Notes under the pieces: model-generated
What the model was told of the DNA's origin: nothing
Seen by the model: the letters and a program-made list of their open reading frames with translations, nothing else
Database searches by the model: none
Origin: Gammaproteobacteria bacterium
GTDB taxonomy: Bacteria > Pseudomonadota > Gammaproteobacteria > JASBUN01
Direction: 5' to 3'
NCBI GenBank assembly: GCA_030147845.1
Contig: JASBUN010000046.1
Location: forward strand, 175,810-239,809
DNA length: 64,000 nucleotides
Program-made: the position numbers and the translations under genes
Part shown: one piece after another, positions 1-9,393 of the stretch
Position numbering within the stretch: the first letter of the stretch is position 1
Layout: each line of letters begins with the position of its first letter

Positions 1-308
1 CGGTGCACGAGGTGGTCACCACGCTTTGCCGACAGGGGGCGCATGTGCACGCGTACGATCCGGATAGCGATCGCATTAACCTACCGGTAACGCAGTGGCC
101 CGGCATCCGCTACTTTGCTGACGCCTATCAAGCCGCCAATGGCAGCGACGCAATCCTGGTCGCCAGCGACTGGCCTGAGTTGGGTGGCCTCGACTGGGGC
201 AACATACGTGTTCACATGACTGGAAACACGGTCATTGATGGCCGCGGAATGCTTTCTCCAGACACAATGCGCGAACTTGGATTTGATTATCTTGCGCTGG
301 CCAGCTAA
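1..308 (+). CDS. ugd: UDP-glucose 6-dehydrogenase, C-terminal part (cut by window edge)
   Basis: This is the last ~101 residues of a nucleotide-sugar dehydrogenase, read from base 3; the start lies outside the window. The visible part fits the UDP-binding C-terminal domain: a GAxVxAYDP strand, an alternating segment ending in SDWPE, and a VIDGRGML motif before a final GFDYLALAS. The family oxidises UDP-glucose to UDP-glucuronate with NAD in the cytoplasm for polysaccharide synthesis. The Rossmann and catalytic Cys domains cannot be checked. The next gene starts 17 bases after the stop on the same strand. Confidence 0.85.
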   Translation, partial: VHEVVTTLCRQGAHVHAYDPDSDRINLPVTQWPGIRYFADAYQAANGSDAILVASDWPELGGLDWGNIRVHMTGNTVIDGRGMLSPDTMRELGFDYLALAS

Positions 309-324
309 ACGTTCGGATGAACTC

Positions 325-1206
325 GTGGGTCCGCTAAAGGCCACGTCGAACGCGGCTACGCGTCGGTGCCGACGGACAATACAGTTATCCGCTTTTATCC
401 TGCTCGCAAGCGTTAACGGGCTTGCCAATGCCGATGCCTGGATTCCAGCGGCCGGGCACGGCAAAGTAAAGCCGGTCATCCGGTGGTACGAGTCCGATCG
501 TGCGTTTTCCCCGACCGAATACGGTACGCAGACCTATCCGAGCAGCTCACACGTAACCGAAATCCAGCTCAAGGTCACCGGCAACCACGGACTCGGCCGT
601 GGATGGGCGCTGCAGTATGATCTTCGCGCGGCGAAAGTTCGAAAAGCCAAAAAACACAATACTTACAACTCCTCGGGCCTTGAAGACCAGACTGTGGGGT
701 TAGCCTACGGATTACGTCAGACGCAATCCTTCGCCGACGCAGTGGCGTTCAATGTCGTCTTCCCAACCGGCTCGACGAGCAGCAATCCTCAACTCGGCGT
801 CGGCGAATATGCGATTGAACCGGACTATCAAATGGGCATCACGCATCGTTACAACAACCACCATCGACTAACTGTCGGGCTTACCGTAGGACCACGCATC
901 TTTCTCGACGGCGGCGCCACTCAACTTCGTACGACGCTCGGCATCGGGACCAATGTTTCGCCTAAGTTCAGTATCTATGGCTCCGTGTTTTACGTGCATA
1001 CCGGGTCCGGCTATAGCCCGCCGAATGCGTCGAGCACCAACCTCGTAAACACCTCCGAGATTTACAACTTGCTGCGTCTGGGTGTGGCGATGCAATATCG
1101 GTTGAGCAAAAATATACGCCCCGTACTCGGCTATGAAGTCGACGTGGCGGGACGCGACATACATGCTGGCCACCGTATCGTGCTCGGCTTGTCGTGGCGA
1201 TATTGA
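325..1206 (+). CDS. Putative outer-membrane beta-barrel protein
   Basis: The ~293-residue product from a GTG start has a basic N-terminus, a hydrophobic stretch (LSAFILLASV) and a probable signal-peptidase site after ANA. The mature part alternates polar and hydrophobic residues with many Tyr, Gly and Thr, and ends in LSWRY, an aromatic C-terminus typical of outer-membrane barrels. Phrases such as VVFPTG and GLTVGPRIF recall MetA-pathway/transporter-type barrels, but I cannot name the family. An upstream in-frame ATG at 235 lies inside ugd and would hide the signal peptide, so the GTG start is preferred. Cargo is unknown. Confidence 0.6.
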   Translation: MGPLKATSNAATRRCRRTIQLSAFILLASVNGLANADAWIPAAGHGKVKPVIRWYESDRAFSPTEYGTQTYPSSSHVTEIQLKVTGNHGLGRGWALQYDLRAAKVRKAKKHNTYNSSGLEDQTVGLAYGLRQTQSFADAVAFNVVFPTGSTSSNPQLGVGEYAIEPDYQMGITHRYNNHHRLTVGLTVGPRIFLDGGATQLRTTLGIGTNVSPKFSIYGSVFYVHTGSGYSPPNASSTNLVNTSEIYNLLRLGVAMQYRLSKNIRPVLGYEVDVAGRDIHAGHRIVLGLSWRY

Positions 1207-1213
1207 GGCGCTC

Positions 1214-1837
1214 TTGAATTGGCATGACGCAACATTGCTGTTAGTCCGTCATGGCGAGACTGAGTGGAATCGCAGTGGGCGTTACCAGGGGCGCACCGAC
1301 ACACACTTGTCAGCACTGGGAATCGCTCAGGCTCACGCGCTTGCCGAACGCTTGGCGCAGAGCAATCGTGACATTACGATCGTTTGCAGCCCACTGGCTC
1401 GTGCACGGGAAACCGCGGACATTATCGCGCGCACGATAGGTATACCATTGTCGTTCGATGCGCGATTACGCGAACTCGCCTACGGCAACTGGGAGGGCCT
1501 GCGACAGGATGAAATCAAACAGCGTTGGCCCGAGCAACTGCGACGGTGGAAGTCGAATCCAGATGAAGTCGAATTTTCCGGAGGAGAGACGCTCGCTGCC
1601 GTGCAAAACCGGGTGCGGTCTTTTTTGCACGACATGCAATCACGATCGGAGCAATTGCCGGTGCTGGCAATCACACACAAAGCGGTCATTCGCGTTGCAT
1701 TACTAGAGAGCCGAGACGAACCGCTGTCGCGGTATCGCAGCCTGCACATCGCCAATACATCGATCACACCAATATATTTGTCCGGCGGCCGCTTGCGTGC
1801 CAATAGACCATCGCGGGTAAGTCGTGATCGCTACTAG
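1214..1837 (+). CDS. Histidine phosphatase family protein (phosphoglycerate mutase-like)
   Basis: About 207 residues. The N-terminal LLVRHGETEWN is the phospho-accepting RHG motif, the ELAYGNWEG segment carries the family's acidic residue, and ITHKAVIR supplies the second catalytic His. The family includes cobalamin-pathway phosphatases (CobC), fructose-bisphosphatase-like and broad-specificity enzymes; nothing nearby decides the substrate. I chose the TTG at 1214 because it directly precedes the conserved beta strand; upstream in-frame codons overlap the barrel gene. The stop overlaps the convergent folD stop by 4 bases. Confidence 0.8.
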   Translation: MNWHDATLLLVRHGETEWNRSGRYQGRTDTHLSALGIAQAHALAERLAQSNRDITIVCSPLARARETADIIARTIGIPLSFDARLRELAYGNWEGLRQDEIKQRWPEQLRRWKSNPDEVEFSGGETLAAVQNRVRSFLHDMQSRSEQLPVLAITHKAVIRVALLESRDEPLSRYRSLHIANTSITPIYLSGGRLRANRPSRVSRDRY

Positions 1838-2721
1838 AAGTTGCCGGCCCGTGCCATTTGACGCTGCGCTGCCGCAACGGTATTCACCATCAGCATGGTA
1901 ACCGTCATAGGCCCAACGCCGCCCGGCACCGGCGTTATGTATGCGGCCTTTTCGGAGACACCTGCGAAATCCACATCGCCGACCAGTTTGCCGTTGTCAA
2001 GGCGGTTGATGCCGACGTCGATGACCACCGCACCTCGCTTGACCATGGGCGCAACGATCAGATTCGGCACGCCGGCGCCGATGACCAAAATATCCGCCAA
2101 AATCGTGAACTGAGCCAGATCACGTGTCTTGACGTGGCAAATCGAGACGGTCGCATTTTTACGCAGCAGCATCAATGCCATCGGCTTGCCGACAATGTTG
2201 CTGGCACCGACGACGACTACGTTTTGTCCCTCGATTGGTATTTCCGAATATTCCAGCAGGCGCTGCACACCATAGGGTGTGCACGGGGGGAAAACGCTTT
2301 TAGTGCCGTCATCGGCGGTCTCGACCACCAAGGCACCGACGTTATATAGATGAAAGCCGTCGACATCCTTATCGGGCGATATCGCCTCTAACAATGCGCG
2401 CATATCAAACCGTGGGGGGAGCGGTAACTGGACGATAATACCGTGAATACGTGGATCGCGATTTAAGCTCTCGATTCTGCTCAGCACGTCGGCCTGCGGC
2501 ACGTCAGCCGCAAACTCGTGTGTCTCGGAATGAAGGCCCACTTCCCGACATGCCTTCATCTTTTGCCCGACATATACTTTTGATGCCGGATCATTGCCGA
2601 CCACTAGTACGGCCAATCCGGGAGTGATCCCGTGTGCCTGCAGACCGAGAATGTCCGGCTTCAACTCGCTGTCGCGAATTTGCTTTGCAATCGCCTTCCC
2701 ATCGATAATTTTTGCTGACAT
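1834..2721 (-). CDS. folD: Bifunctional methylenetetrahydrofolate dehydrogenase / methenyltetrahydrofolate cyclohydrolase
   Basis: The ~295-residue product has the full FolD layout: substrate motif YVGQKMKACREVG with the catalytic Lys, the LPLPP loop, DKDVDGFH, the NADP-binding GASNIVGKPMA loop and the C-terminal TPVPGGVGPMT signature. It converts 5,10-methylene-THF to 10-formyl-THF in the cytoplasm. It sits downstream of soxB-D-A-G on the same strand, with a 250-base gap, which suits oxidation of the methylene-THF that this oxidase family produces. A second in-frame ATG lies 12 bases upstream (2733); the MSAKIIDG start matches the family better. Confidence 0.95.
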   Translation of the reverse strand: MSAKIIDGKAIAKQIRDSELKPDILGLQAHGITPGLAVLVVGNDPASKVYVGQKMKACREVGLHSETHEFAADVPQADVLSRIESLNRDPRIHGIIVQLPLPPRFDMRALLEAISPDKDVDGFHLYNVGALVVETADDGTKSVFPPCTPYGVQRLLEYSEIPIEGQNVVVVGASNIVGKPMALMLLRKNATVSICHVKTRDLAQFTILADILVIGAGVPNLIVAPMVKRGAVVIDVGINRLDNGKLVGDVDFAGVSEKAAYITPVPGGVGPMTVTMLMVNTVAAAQRQMARAGNF

Positions 2722-2984
2722 GTTTGGACTCATCTCTGATCAAGAATGGCTCTTTTGATGCGCCCGCGTCCGCTTCCGGTTCGTTCAACCGGGCGAAATG
2801 CCGCCGGCGGCTTCCCGCTAGCTTCGCCAATCAACGCGGCACGCGCGAGCCGATGACGCCGGATCAAACGATCCGATATTGACGGACACGCCGGTATTTC
2901 AAATGCTTGTATACCGGCCAATTTCGAACACCTGGGATTCGCGTTCTTTCACCGGCAATCCGCTGATACGGCCTAGCGGATGTT

Positions 2985-3701
2985 TCAGCGCGAGTTCGAC
3001 TCACGTGCTAACGCACGCAGCGCCTCTAACCCCACAGCGCCGCCATTGAACTCCTGCATGGCATCGAGCAGACAAAACCACAAATACTCCGCCGACGCGC
3101 TGTCAGCCAATAGATGAAATGCCGGCGTAGTACCGAGAAGGCTTCGAACCACGATAGCATTATTGCGCGCCACCGAAGTTTGCGCGACACAGCCGAAAGG
3201 AAACTGTTTAGGCTGCATGTCTACGCCACAAACCTTTGCCAGCATGGCCGATGCATACTCACCAACCAACAACAACCAGAAATGACTATGTTCGCGCAGA
3301 AGTTTGTAACATAGACGATCCGATTCAAACGCCCATAGCGATGCCAGTCGGGCGACTAAACCGCCGCTGAATTCAACATCATCGAGCAGCAAATGCTCGT
3401 CGTTGGAGAGGCGGACGACCAGTGTCGCATCCTGCTGCAAACACGCTTGATTAGGTCCGCCAGGTAGCTTCACACCGTGCTGCACCAGCCACGCTGGCGT
3501 ATCCTTGCCTTTGAAACCAATGCGAGGCAGCGTAGTGAGGTCCGCGATACCCATTTTGCGTGCGCATGCGACCTCGTTTGCATTCGCATAGCTGGCTGGC
3601 GCGGCGCCGTCGTCAGTACGTTCGAAACGCGCGCCCTCCGTGGCCAGTTTTCGGTAAAGCATACTGCGTCGTTTTAATGTTTCTGGATGCACGGTGGTCA
3701 C
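2985..3701 (-). CDS. soxG: Sarcosine oxidase / N-methylglutamate dehydrogenase gamma-type subunit
   Basis: This ~238-residue protein follows the large alpha subunit gene by 3 bases, the usual place for soxG (mgdD). It has the weak GcvT-like character of this subunit, for example RIGFKGKDTPAWL near residue 60 and FHLLADSASAEYLWFCLLDA near residue 200. The subunit stabilises the heterotetramer and has no known catalytic residues. Identification rests on operon position, length and fold-like motifs. Whether the complex acts on sarcosine or N-methylglutamate is discussed under soxA. Confidence 0.85.
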   Translation of the reverse strand: MTTVHPETLKRRSMLYRKLATEGARFERTDDGAAPASYANANEVACARKMGIADLTTLPRIGFKGKDTPAWLVQHGVKLPGGPNQACLQQDATLVVRLSNDEHLLLDDVEFSGGLVARLASLWAFESDRLCYKLLREHSHFWLLLVGEYASAMLAKVCGVDMQPKQFPFGCVAQTSVARNNAIVVRSLLGTTPAFHLLADSASAEYLWFCLLDAMQEFNGGAVGLEALRALARESNSR

Positions 3702-3704
3702 GCG

Positions 3705-6623
3705 CTACATCTCCTGGCGTTTGTTGTCCGGATCGTAGAACGGCAGCTTGACGATTTTTGCCTCAACCAAGCGCCCATTGGTCGACTTGATTGTCACCGT
3801 GCTTCCTGGTTGCGCCTGTTCGGGCGCGACAAAAGCCATGCCGATAGTCTTTCCCAAAGTGGGCGAGACGTAACATGAAGTAACGCGCCCGGTCATACGG
3901 TCACCGTCGAGCACCAAATGGCTTTCCTGCGGGCACGGTGCGTTCGCGTCCTCAATCACGAAACCCGCCAGCTTACGCGTCAACCCACGCGTGTTCACCT
4001 CTTGTATCGCGCGGTTACCGACGAAAAATGGCTTCTCTTTCGCCACGGCCCAGTCCAGATTGACCTCGGCTGGGAATGACATTGCATCAGTATCCTGCCC
4101 GATGATGATATGCCCTTTCTCGAGCCGCAGTAAACGTTGCGCTTCGATACCAAAGGGCTGGATGCCGTATTCGACCCCGACTTCCATGAGGCGATCCCAT
4201 AGATACTCGCCATAGTGCTGTGGGACGTGAATTTCGTAGCCTAGTTCACCAACAAAGCCCACACGCATAATGCGCGCCGGAATCTCCGCAACATGACCCT
4301 CCTGTACACCCATATACGGAAAGGCTTGAGATGAAAGGTCGACATCCGTGCATAAGCGCCTTAGTACTTCGCGCGACTTTGGCCCGGCAATATTGACACC
4401 GCACCAAGTAGACGTCACATTGGCAATGTCAACGTTAAGCCTCCATTGCGCATTCCAGCGCAGCATACTTTGGTACACGCGATCCACGCCGCCCGTAGTC
4501 GCCGTGACATAGTAAAGCTGTTCGTGCAATCGGCAGGCGACACCATCGTCGATAACCACACCTTGTTCATTCGCCATGACAGCATAACGACAGCGTCCTA
4601 CAGCCTGTTTGGCGAAGCGGAAGGTATATATTCGTTGCAGCAACTCTGCCGCATCCGGACCTCTCACTTCGATACCGCCTAGGGTTGAAACATCGACCAA
4701 GCCGACGTTTTGACGCACATTGAGCGCCTCACGCGCCATACATTGATCGCGCTGGCCTTTTTCGCCATAGAAAGCCGGGCGCAGCCATGCGCCGGCGATC
4801 AGCATCTGCGCACCGGCTTCCAGATGACGATGATGCATGGCACTGTGACGCTCGGGATAAAAACTTCGACCGGCGTTATGTGCGATGCGTTCAGGCGCGA
4901 ACGGCGGCCGCGCGGTGGTGACACCCGTCTCTGCAACTGTACGCCCGGTCGCGTCGGCAACAATGCGCGCTGTCGCTAAAGCCGAATGACGACCTTGCGA
5001 AGGCCCCATGCCAACGGTCGTATAACGCTTGACCAGCTGTATGTCTTCATAGCCGTCGAGTGTCGATACGATGATGTCATGGATCTGCAGATCCTCGTCG
5101 AAATCGACGAATTCCTTACCGGCTGGATGAGCGAAAATCGGCCAATCGAAATTGACGCGATCTGACAGCCCGCGTACCGGAGCCGGCTCGATGTCCTCAG
5201 TCGACAACCCCAATGATTGAAGCGCCGCGCGCCCGGCGTAGCGACCTTCCGCACATACGCTCTCATGGACATACATGCCCGTGACCGAACCTGCCATATG
5301 CATATGCTGTGGCAAACCTTCGAGCGTAAACATCGACGTCGCGTCATCATAGGCAACCCGGCCGCCTGCGTGGCAGATCAACTGGTATGCCGGGGTATAA
5401 CCAGGCGACATGCACACTAGGTCGCAGGGAATACGCTCGCCGTGATCGGCACAGCGGCCACGTGCCGAAATACCACGAACCTCGACCGCTACGACGTGAT
5501 TCTTGCTTGCATCCGGCACCGCCTCGTATATCGCGCTGCCGGTAATAATGCGTACCCCCCGATCGGCTATCGCACGGCTCAAGGCATCAGCCGTGGGCTC
5601 CGCCCTCATATCCACCACGGCCGCCACTCGCACGCCCGCATCCAGCAGATCGAGTGCGACGCCATAACCGTGGCTGTTGCCGGTCAAGACGACCGCCTGC
5701 CTGCCCGGCCGCACGGCGTACCATTTGATCAGCCGCTGCGCCGCCGAACCCAGCATGATGCCGGGAAGATCGTTGTTGCGGAAAATGGCGGGCTGCTCCA
5801 TGCTGCCGCTGCAGACGATCACTTCTTTTGCCCGCACCTTGTATAAGCGGCTGCCCTTAATCACAGCTAACCAGTTGTCCGTAAACCAGCCATTGCACAT
5901 CGATTCACACATCACCGTGATGTTTGCGTGCGCGCCTACCGCAGACACCAGTTGTTCTCGGTGGCGAGCCGCCGCGTCGGCGGCGCCGGCAAGCCGTGCG
6001 TAGGTCAATGAGCCGCCCAAAAGACGATTTTCATCCACCAGAAGCACGGATGCGCCGCCGTTGGCGGCTGCGAGCGCGGCGCTCAAGCCCGCCGGTCCGG
6101 CTCCGATCACCGCCACATCGGTAAATGCGTACTGCTTGTCGAAGTACCCGCTCGTATAGTTTGTATCGACTACGCCTAGGCCGGCGCGTGACCGGATAAT
6201 GGGAGCCCATATCTTCTCCCACACGCCCTTGGGGCGAAAGAAAGCCTTATAATAAAAGCCTGCGGGCATAAAGCGGGAAAAGCGACCAATCCATGCATGT
6301 TTATCGTGCTCCAAGCTACCCTTAAAATTTTGAGCCACCACCGCCAGTTGGTCACTGACCGGCGTAACGTCGGCCAACGTATTTGGATCGCTAGGCAATT
6401 GTACCAACGCATTGGCGTCTTGCCCGGCCATGGAAAGAATTCCGCGCGGCCGGTGATACTTAAACGAACGCGACAGTATCCATTGGCCACTGGCGGCTAA
6501 CGCACTGGCAATACTGTCGCCTTGCCATGCTTCATACTGCTTGTCCTGAAACCGAAAACTGATCTTCTTCGACCGATCCAGCAGTAGTCCGGCTGGCGCC
6601 GGAAGACGCTCTTCAACACTCAC
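3705..6623 (-). CDS. soxA: Sarcosine oxidase alpha subunit / N-methylglutamate dehydrogenase large subunit
   Basis: At 972 residues it has the normal SoxA length. The N-terminal part (1-100) has the 2Fe-2S-like fold with SFKYHRPRGI. A Rossmann FAD/NAD domain begins near 170 with VIGAGPAGLSAALAAA and continues to a second dinucleotide segment. The C-terminal ~380 residues form a GcvT-like tetrahydrofolate domain (LVDVSTLGGIEVRGPDA, GELGYEIHVP). The complex oxidatively removes an N-methyl group and passes the one-carbon unit to THF. Homologous MgdC acts on N-methylglutamate; mgsABC at 36-39 kb make that a serious alternative to sarcosine. Overlaps soxD by 4 bases, so probably translationally coupled. 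Confidence 0.92.
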   Translation of the reverse strand: MSVEERLPAPAGLLLDRSKKISFRFQDKQYEAWQGDSIASALAASGQWILSRSFKYHRPRGILSMAGQDANALVQLPSDPNTLADVTPVSDQLAVVAQNFKGSLEHDKHAWIGRFSRFMPAGFYYKAFFRPKGVWEKIWAPIIRSRAGLGVVDTNYTSGYFDKQYAFTDVAVIGAGPAGLSAALAAANGGASVLLVDENRLLGGSLTYARLAGAADAAARHREQLVSAVGAHANITVMCESMCNGWFTDNWLAVIKGSRLYKVRAKEVIVCSGSMEQPAIFRNNDLPGIMLGSAAQRLIKWYAVRPGRQAVVLTGNSHGYGVALDLLDAGVRVAAVVDMRAEPTADALSRAIADRGVRIITGSAIYEAVPDASKNHVVAVEVRGISARGRCADHGERIPCDLVCMSPGYTPAYQLICHAGGRVAYDDATSMFTLEGLPQHMHMAGSVTGMYVHESVCAEGRYAGRAALQSLGLSTEDIEPAPVRGLSDRVNFDWPIFAHPAGKEFVDFDEDLQIHDIIVSTLDGYEDIQLVKRYTTVGMGPSQGRHSALATARIVADATGRTVAETGVTTARPPFAPERIAHNAGRSFYPERHSAMHHRHLEAGAQMLIAGAWLRPAFYGEKGQRDQCMAREALNVRQNVGLVDVSTLGGIEVRGPDAAELLQRIYTFRFAKQAVGRCRYAVMANEQGVVIDDGVACRLHEQLYYVTATTGGVDRVYQSMLRWNAQWRLNVDIANVTSTWCGVNIAGPKSREVLRRLCTDVDLSSQAFPYMGVQEGHVAEIPARIMRVGFVGELGYEIHVPQHYGEYLWDRLMEVGVEYGIQPFGIEAQRLLRLEKGHIIIGQDTDAMSFPAEVNLDWAVAKEKPFFVGNRAIQEVNTRGLTRKLAGFVIEDANAPCPQESHLVLDGDRMTGRVTSCYVSPTLGKTIGMAFVAPEQAQPGSTVTIKSTNGRLVEAKIVKLPFYDPDNKRQEM

Positions 6624-6913
6624 GTACTCTCCTCCTGCGAGAAATCAACGCGCTTTTGGAACAACTCCGAGGTTGGATACGTTTTGATGATTTCATCGGT
6701 CACGGTATTGCGTTCGGCGATAAACCAGTACGACGTCGCCGTGTGACACCACCACTCATGTACTAACCCGGCTGGATTTTGGTGAAAGAACAAGTATTCC
6801 GCCCAGACGTCGGAAGCATCGGTGACCGGATTCGGCATGCTCTCGACCTCACCCCCATAGGTGAACTCGGAGATATTCCGCCAGCCGTTTAATGGACAAC
6901 GCATGAGTTTCAT
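6620..6913 (-). CDS. soxD: Sarcosine oxidase delta-type subunit, variant zinc site
   Basis: The 97-residue protein fits the small delta subunit, with RNISEFTYGGEVE near the N-terminus and HEWWCHTATSYWFIAERN in the middle. Classical SoxD has a CPxCG zinc half-site; here the corresponding sequence reads CPLNGWRN, so the second Cys is missing. Such CPLNG variants are known to me from other sox/mgd-like clusters, which may mark N-methylglutamate dehydrogenase rather than sarcosine oxidase, but this is recall, not a search. It lies between soxB and soxA, with a 9-base gap on one side and a 4-base overlap on the other. Confidence 0.88.
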   Translation of the reverse strand: MKLMRCPLNGWRNISEFTYGGEVESMPNPVTDASDVWAEYLFFHQNPAGLVHEWWCHTATSYWFIAERNTVTDEIIKTYPTSELFQKRVDFSQEEST

Positions 6914-6922
6914 AGCCGTCCC

Positions 6923-8164
6923 TCAATGACTCGCGGCCGTAGCCCCGGCTTCGTTGATCTGCCGAAACTGGTAGAAGCGATCCAGGGAAAATGGTTTGAT
7001 CAAATCGGGAACCCGTTGAGTGGCAATCAGCTCGGCCATGGTAACGCCACAAATCGGCGTCGCCTTGAAACCCCACGTTCCCCATCCCGCATCCAGGTAG
7101 TAGTTTTCTAACGGGCTCAAGCCCATGATCGGACTGTAGTCGGGCGTCATATCGGTGATACCAGCCCACTGGCGCAGCAAGCGCATCTGCCCCAAGAACG
7201 GCAATACTTCCATCGCGGCGGCGGCAAGCGACTCTTTCATCTCGAGTGTAGAACGCGTGTTATAGAGTGGATAGGGGTCTGAACCGCCGCCGATGACAAA
7301 TTCGCCACGTGATGTCTGCTGCACATACACATGGTACTGAGGTGAACTGACCAACGGCCCGAGCACGGGTTTATAGGGTTGCGTTACCATCGCTTGCAGA
7401 GGAAAGGTGTGAATCGGTAGATGAATACCGGCCATTCTGCCGACTACGCTGCTGTTTCCGGCGACGGCCTGGACCACGCAACCGCACTGTATTTTCCCGC
7501 GGTTGGTATTTACCGCTTTAACCCTTCCGGATTCGATATCGAGACCTGTCACCGTGGTGAGCTGATGCAATTCAACGCCCCGTTCGCACGCACCCTTGGC
7601 ATAACCCCAGACCACGGCGTCATGCCGTGCGGTACCGCCGTCGGCGTGCCATAAACCCGCCAGAATGGGAAACCGTGCGTGCTCCGACATATTGAGCATC
7701 GGCACCAACTCTCGAATTTCATCCAGCCCGATAACTTCCGAACGCACGCCCAAGTGTTTGTTTACCTCCGCGCGCCAACGAAAACTACGAATCGCCGCAT
7801 CAGTGTGCGCAAGCGTAAGCTGCCCGCGATTTTCCCACATGATGTTGTAGCCAAATTCGTTACTGAGACCGCGAAATAACTTGAGCGAATCACGATAAAA
7901 ACACACGCCCTCTTCGGTCAGATAATTGGCCCGTATGACGGCCGTGTTGCGCGCCGTGTTACCACCGCCCAAATAACCTTTCTCAAGAATGACGACGTTC
8001 TTGACACCGTGATATTTCGACAGGTAATAGGCAATGGCGGCACCGTGACCGCCGCCACCGATAATGACCACGTCATAGTGGTCCTTTAACTCTTTTCTAC
8101 TGTTGAAGTGACGGTGCCCAGGGTACGACCGGCTGAGTCCATACTTGATCAGCGCATGCGGCAT
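6923..8164 (-). CDS. soxB: Sarcosine oxidase beta subunit / N-methylglutamate dehydrogenase A
   Basis: A 413-residue FAD-dependent DAO-family protein. The dinucleotide fold starts at residue ~30 (VVIIGGGGHGAAIAYYL) and is followed by EKGYLGGGNTARNT, typical of SoxB. The GGTARHDAVVWGYA segment carries the His that binds FMN covalently in characterised SoxB proteins. The C-terminus contains GWGTWGFKATPICG, close to the second flavin-contact region. It is the first gene of the soxB-D-A-G-folD block and is the site of amine oxidation. Its upstream 212 bases contain no recognised operator. Confidence 0.93.
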   Translation of the reverse strand: MPHALIKYGLSRSYPGHRHFNSRKELKDHYDVVIIGGGGHGAAIAYYLSKYHGVKNVVILEKGYLGGGNTARNTAVIRANYLTEEGVCFYRDSLKLFRGLSNEFGYNIMWENRGQLTLAHTDAAIRSFRWRAEVNKHLGVRSEVIGLDEIRELVPMLNMSEHARFPILAGLWHADGGTARHDAVVWGYAKGACERGVELHQLTTVTGLDIESGRVKAVNTNRGKIQCGCVVQAVAGNSSVVGRMAGIHLPIHTFPLQAMVTQPYKPVLGPLVSSPQYHVYVQQTSRGEFVIGGGSDPYPLYNTRSTLEMKESLAAAAMEVLPFLGQMRLLRQWAGITDMTPDYSPIMGLSPLENYYLDAGWGTWGFKATPICGVTMAELIATQRVPDLIKPFSLDRFYQFRQINEAGATAASH

Positions 8165-8376
8165 AACAGTCTCTCAAATTCTTCTATCGACGCAATATCG
8201 AGCGTCGGATTCGAAATTAACAATTGCATGTGCTTAGCGAACGAAAACTCATTGAGTTTGTCCCGGCAAGCCCCAGATCGCAACGTAATCGGTTATCAGC
8301 GACATTGTCCTCTCCTCATGCCGCTACTTGCAACCGATAGCACATCCCTGTGACGGCGTGTCGAGCTCATCCCGAC

Positions 8377-9108
8377 TTATAGGCTGCGGCCGATACTGAA
8401 TACGAAGCGACCGCGATAGTTGCCAAAGCCGGTGTCTGGCTGATAGGCATTCGGCTGATTGGTATCGCTATAGCGGACGCCAACGTTAAAGCCGACGATT
8501 TTTCTGCTTATCCCAACGGAGTAATGATTCCAATCCGGTCCATATTTGGATTTATTGTTGATGTTTTCACGACCGACCGTTGCCGACCAGGAAAACCCTG
8601 CGGGTAAATCGCCACTGGCGGTCAACTCATAGTTGGTCGCGCTGGTGCCGGCATGGAAATAATTGTTCGCATACTGCACACCCAGCTTCAGCTTGACCGG
8701 ACCGACCGGATAGGAAAGTGAACCCCACACTTCATTGAAGTCATAGTTGGTAACGGTGCCGGGATAGGTGTAGTTGAGAAACGAGACATCATAGCCAAGC
8801 TTGGAATTGGAAAACGTGTTCGCAAAGCCGACATATTGATCGAATTCCAGGTAGATATCGGTAGTCGCGAACTTGCTATTGGACATGAACACGCCGGCGT
8901 AGAATCCGCTTGGATGCGCGTAATCCAACGTACCCTGGACTGCCGGATCACCACGCGTTAACGATACTCCACGGAAGATATAATCGGACACCATAGTGAC
9001 CGAGCCACTGAAATTCTTGGCGGCGAACGCGCCCTCCTCCGCTTGCACCGTACCAGAGGCCATCACTATGAAGGCCAATACCGATAGCATGGATATGACT
9101 TTTTTCAT
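8377..9108 (-). CDS. TorF family putative porin
   Basis: The 243-residue product begins with a clear signal peptide (MKKVISMLSVLAFIVM, cleavage near VQA-EE). The mature part contains VTMVSDYIFRGVSLT, the hallmark of the TIGR02001/TorF outer-membrane family, and ends with an aromatic/hydrophobic strand FVFSIGRSL. Related proteins are often linked to transport or nitrogen-compound genes, but the solute is not established. It sits between the ETF genes and soxB, all on the minus strand, so it may supply amines to the periplasm; that is inference. A good ribosome site (AGGAGATAAT) precedes the ATG. Confidence 0.82.
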   Translation of the reverse strand: MKKVISMLSVLAFIVMASGTVQAEEGAFAAKNFSGSVTMVSDYIFRGVSLTRGDPAVQGTLDYAHPSGFYAGVFMSNSKFATTDIYLEFDQYVGFANTFSNSKLGYDVSFLNYTYPGTVTNYDFNEVWGSLSYPVGPVKLKLGVQYANNYFHAGTSATNYELTASGDLPAGFSWSATVGRENINNKSKYGPDWNHYSVGISRKIVGFNVGVRYSDTNQPNAYQPDTGFGNYRGRFVFSIGRSL

Positions 9109-9393
9109 TATATTATCTCCTGTAGTGCCATGACGCTTTAGCTTGCGATGACGTATTCACCCTATTTGCCTCAAGGCCGACTAAAGGGTGAAATCAAAAC
9201 ATCGGACGATAACTCCCATCAGCATTACCGATCCGACGGGCCGGGAGTCGGGTACTGCACTTTCCATTACGATGGTGTTATGCGCACCGGAATGGCGCAA
9301 TTCCTCGTGCGTATTAACACCTTCTGGGTAGGCGAATTAAAAGTCCGTCACTCGCATTCGATGACTGTCGTCAGCGACCACGCGGCGGCCGAC

